Of a stretch of 14,091 nt of DNA, positions 13,727 through 14,091 are shown piece by piece. The notes under the pieces are model-generated. The model worked only from the letters and a program-made list of their open reading frames with translations. It did no database searches and was not told the DNA's origin. Source of the stretch: an uncultured Opitutia bacterium. GTDB taxonomy: Bacteria; Verrucomicrobiota; Verrucomicrobiia; Opitutales; UBA953. The position numbers were made by a program, and so were the translations under genes. The first letter of the stretch is position 1. Each line of letters begins with the position of its first letter. The stretch spans positions 1 through 14,091 of the forward strand of contig CAIKRN010000176.1 of assembly GCA_903829855.1 (NCBI GenBank), read 5' to 3'.

Positions 13727-14091
13727 ATGGGCCAGCGCGAACGCTTTGTCATTTTCATCGGGGGGGCTATCCTCGGTGTCATGATTCTGTTGGGTGGCAA
13801 GTCCTGCGGGAATGAGAAAAAGCAGCAGCTTCGCGGGGTGCGTAACTCCCTCAGCATGGCCCCGATGATGTATGACTATGCGGTCATGAAGAAGGGCTTT
13901 TACGGCCAGTACGTCCTCTTTGAACGGGTGGAGGCAGGCACGGCGGGCGCTCATGTGCGTACGGTCGTGACGGGCGGTACCCGTCGCTATTCCCCGGAGG
14001 GTCGCGAACTTCCGGAAGAGCATATTTATATTAAGGAAACCTACCCGACGGGCGTGGCCTTAGCCGAGGTCGGCCCGGTGGCTGCCTATGA
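13727..14091 (+). CDS. N-terminal part of one-TM membrane protein (runs off edge)
   Basis: The reading frame opens with ATG at 13727, right after an in-frame TGA at 13715-13717, and stays open for 121 codons to the window end; the stop is outside. The protein starts M-G-Q-R-E-R, then a hydrophobic segment F-V-I-F-I-G-G-A-I-L-G-V-M-I-L-L-G-G (7-24). Next comes a short polar stretch with a Cys (G-K-S-C-G-N-E-K-K), then a mixed soluble region (45-121) with many beta-like segments (Y-V-L-F-E-R-V, H-V-R-T-V-V-T, H-I-Y-I-K-E-T-Y). It is probably an inner-membrane-anchored periplasmic protein. I do not recognise the family. The overlapping open frame on the opposite strand (13538-14023) is a shadow. 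Confidence 0.7.
   Translation, partial: MGQRERFVIFIGGAILGVMILLGGKSCGNEKKQQLRGVRNSLSMAPMMYDYAVMKKGFYGQYVLFERVEAGTAGAHVRTVVTGGTRRYSPEGRELPEEHIYIKETYPTGVALAEVGPVAAY

Noticed and set aside
13538..14023. A 161-codon minus-strand open frame spanning the thioesterase start and the right-edge gene.
   Set aside because: It overlaps the divergent gap and two better-supported genes, and has no family features or signal.

Overview
The window is ordinary-looking bacterial chromosome: GC-rich, tightly packed, with short or overlapping gene junctions and no tRNA, rRNA, CRISPR array, insertion sequence or phage gene visible. The protein set (secreted one-domain GH16-fold proteins, a CysJ-like reductase without a flavodoxin domain, an orphan ChrR-type cupin, a secreted protein pair with secretin-like segments) and the many starts without a Shine-Dalgarno sequence suggest Verrucomicrobiota, perhaps Opitutales. 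That assignment is inferred from overall protein resemblance and is not proven.

Left block (46-2405, minus strand): folD runs into an RDD membrane protein through an 8-base overlap, then a secreted alpha/beta hydrolase 4 bases on. A 124-base divergent gap with a 9-bp inverted repeat separates folD from an RsuA/RluB-family pseudouridine synthase (2530-3234, plus), which ends in a probable terminator.

Centre left (3299-6129, plus): four tandem paralogous exported proteins of about 230 residues with the GH16/concanavalin-like fold. The GH16 catalytic signature E-x-D-x-x-E is degenerate in every copy. Copies 1 and 2 have lost all three residues, while copies 3 and 4 keep only the last Glu. The copies form two pairs (1+2 and 3+4). 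Copies 2 and 3 overlap by ATGA, and 3 and 4 are 5 bases apart. This array is the most unusual content of the window.

Centre (6193-9896, plus): a CysJ-like FAD/NADPH reductase without a flavodoxin domain, then fabG, acpP and fabF of type II fatty acid synthesis. A hairpin sits between acpP and fabF, and a larger inverted repeat lies upstream of acpP.

Right (9960-11377, plus): two exported paralogs overlapping by ATGA. Each joins a secretin-like strand segment to a domain resembling the GspC/PilP small beta domain. They converge, with only 4 bases between, on a minus-strand four-gene run read from 13629 down to 11382: 4HBT thioesterase, YcbL/glyoxalase-II-like metallo-hydrolase, a conserved hypothetical, and a ChrR-type cupin. 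At the right edge a plus-strand one-TM protein (13727 onward) is cut by the window end. No gene-free stretch exceeds about 200 bases.
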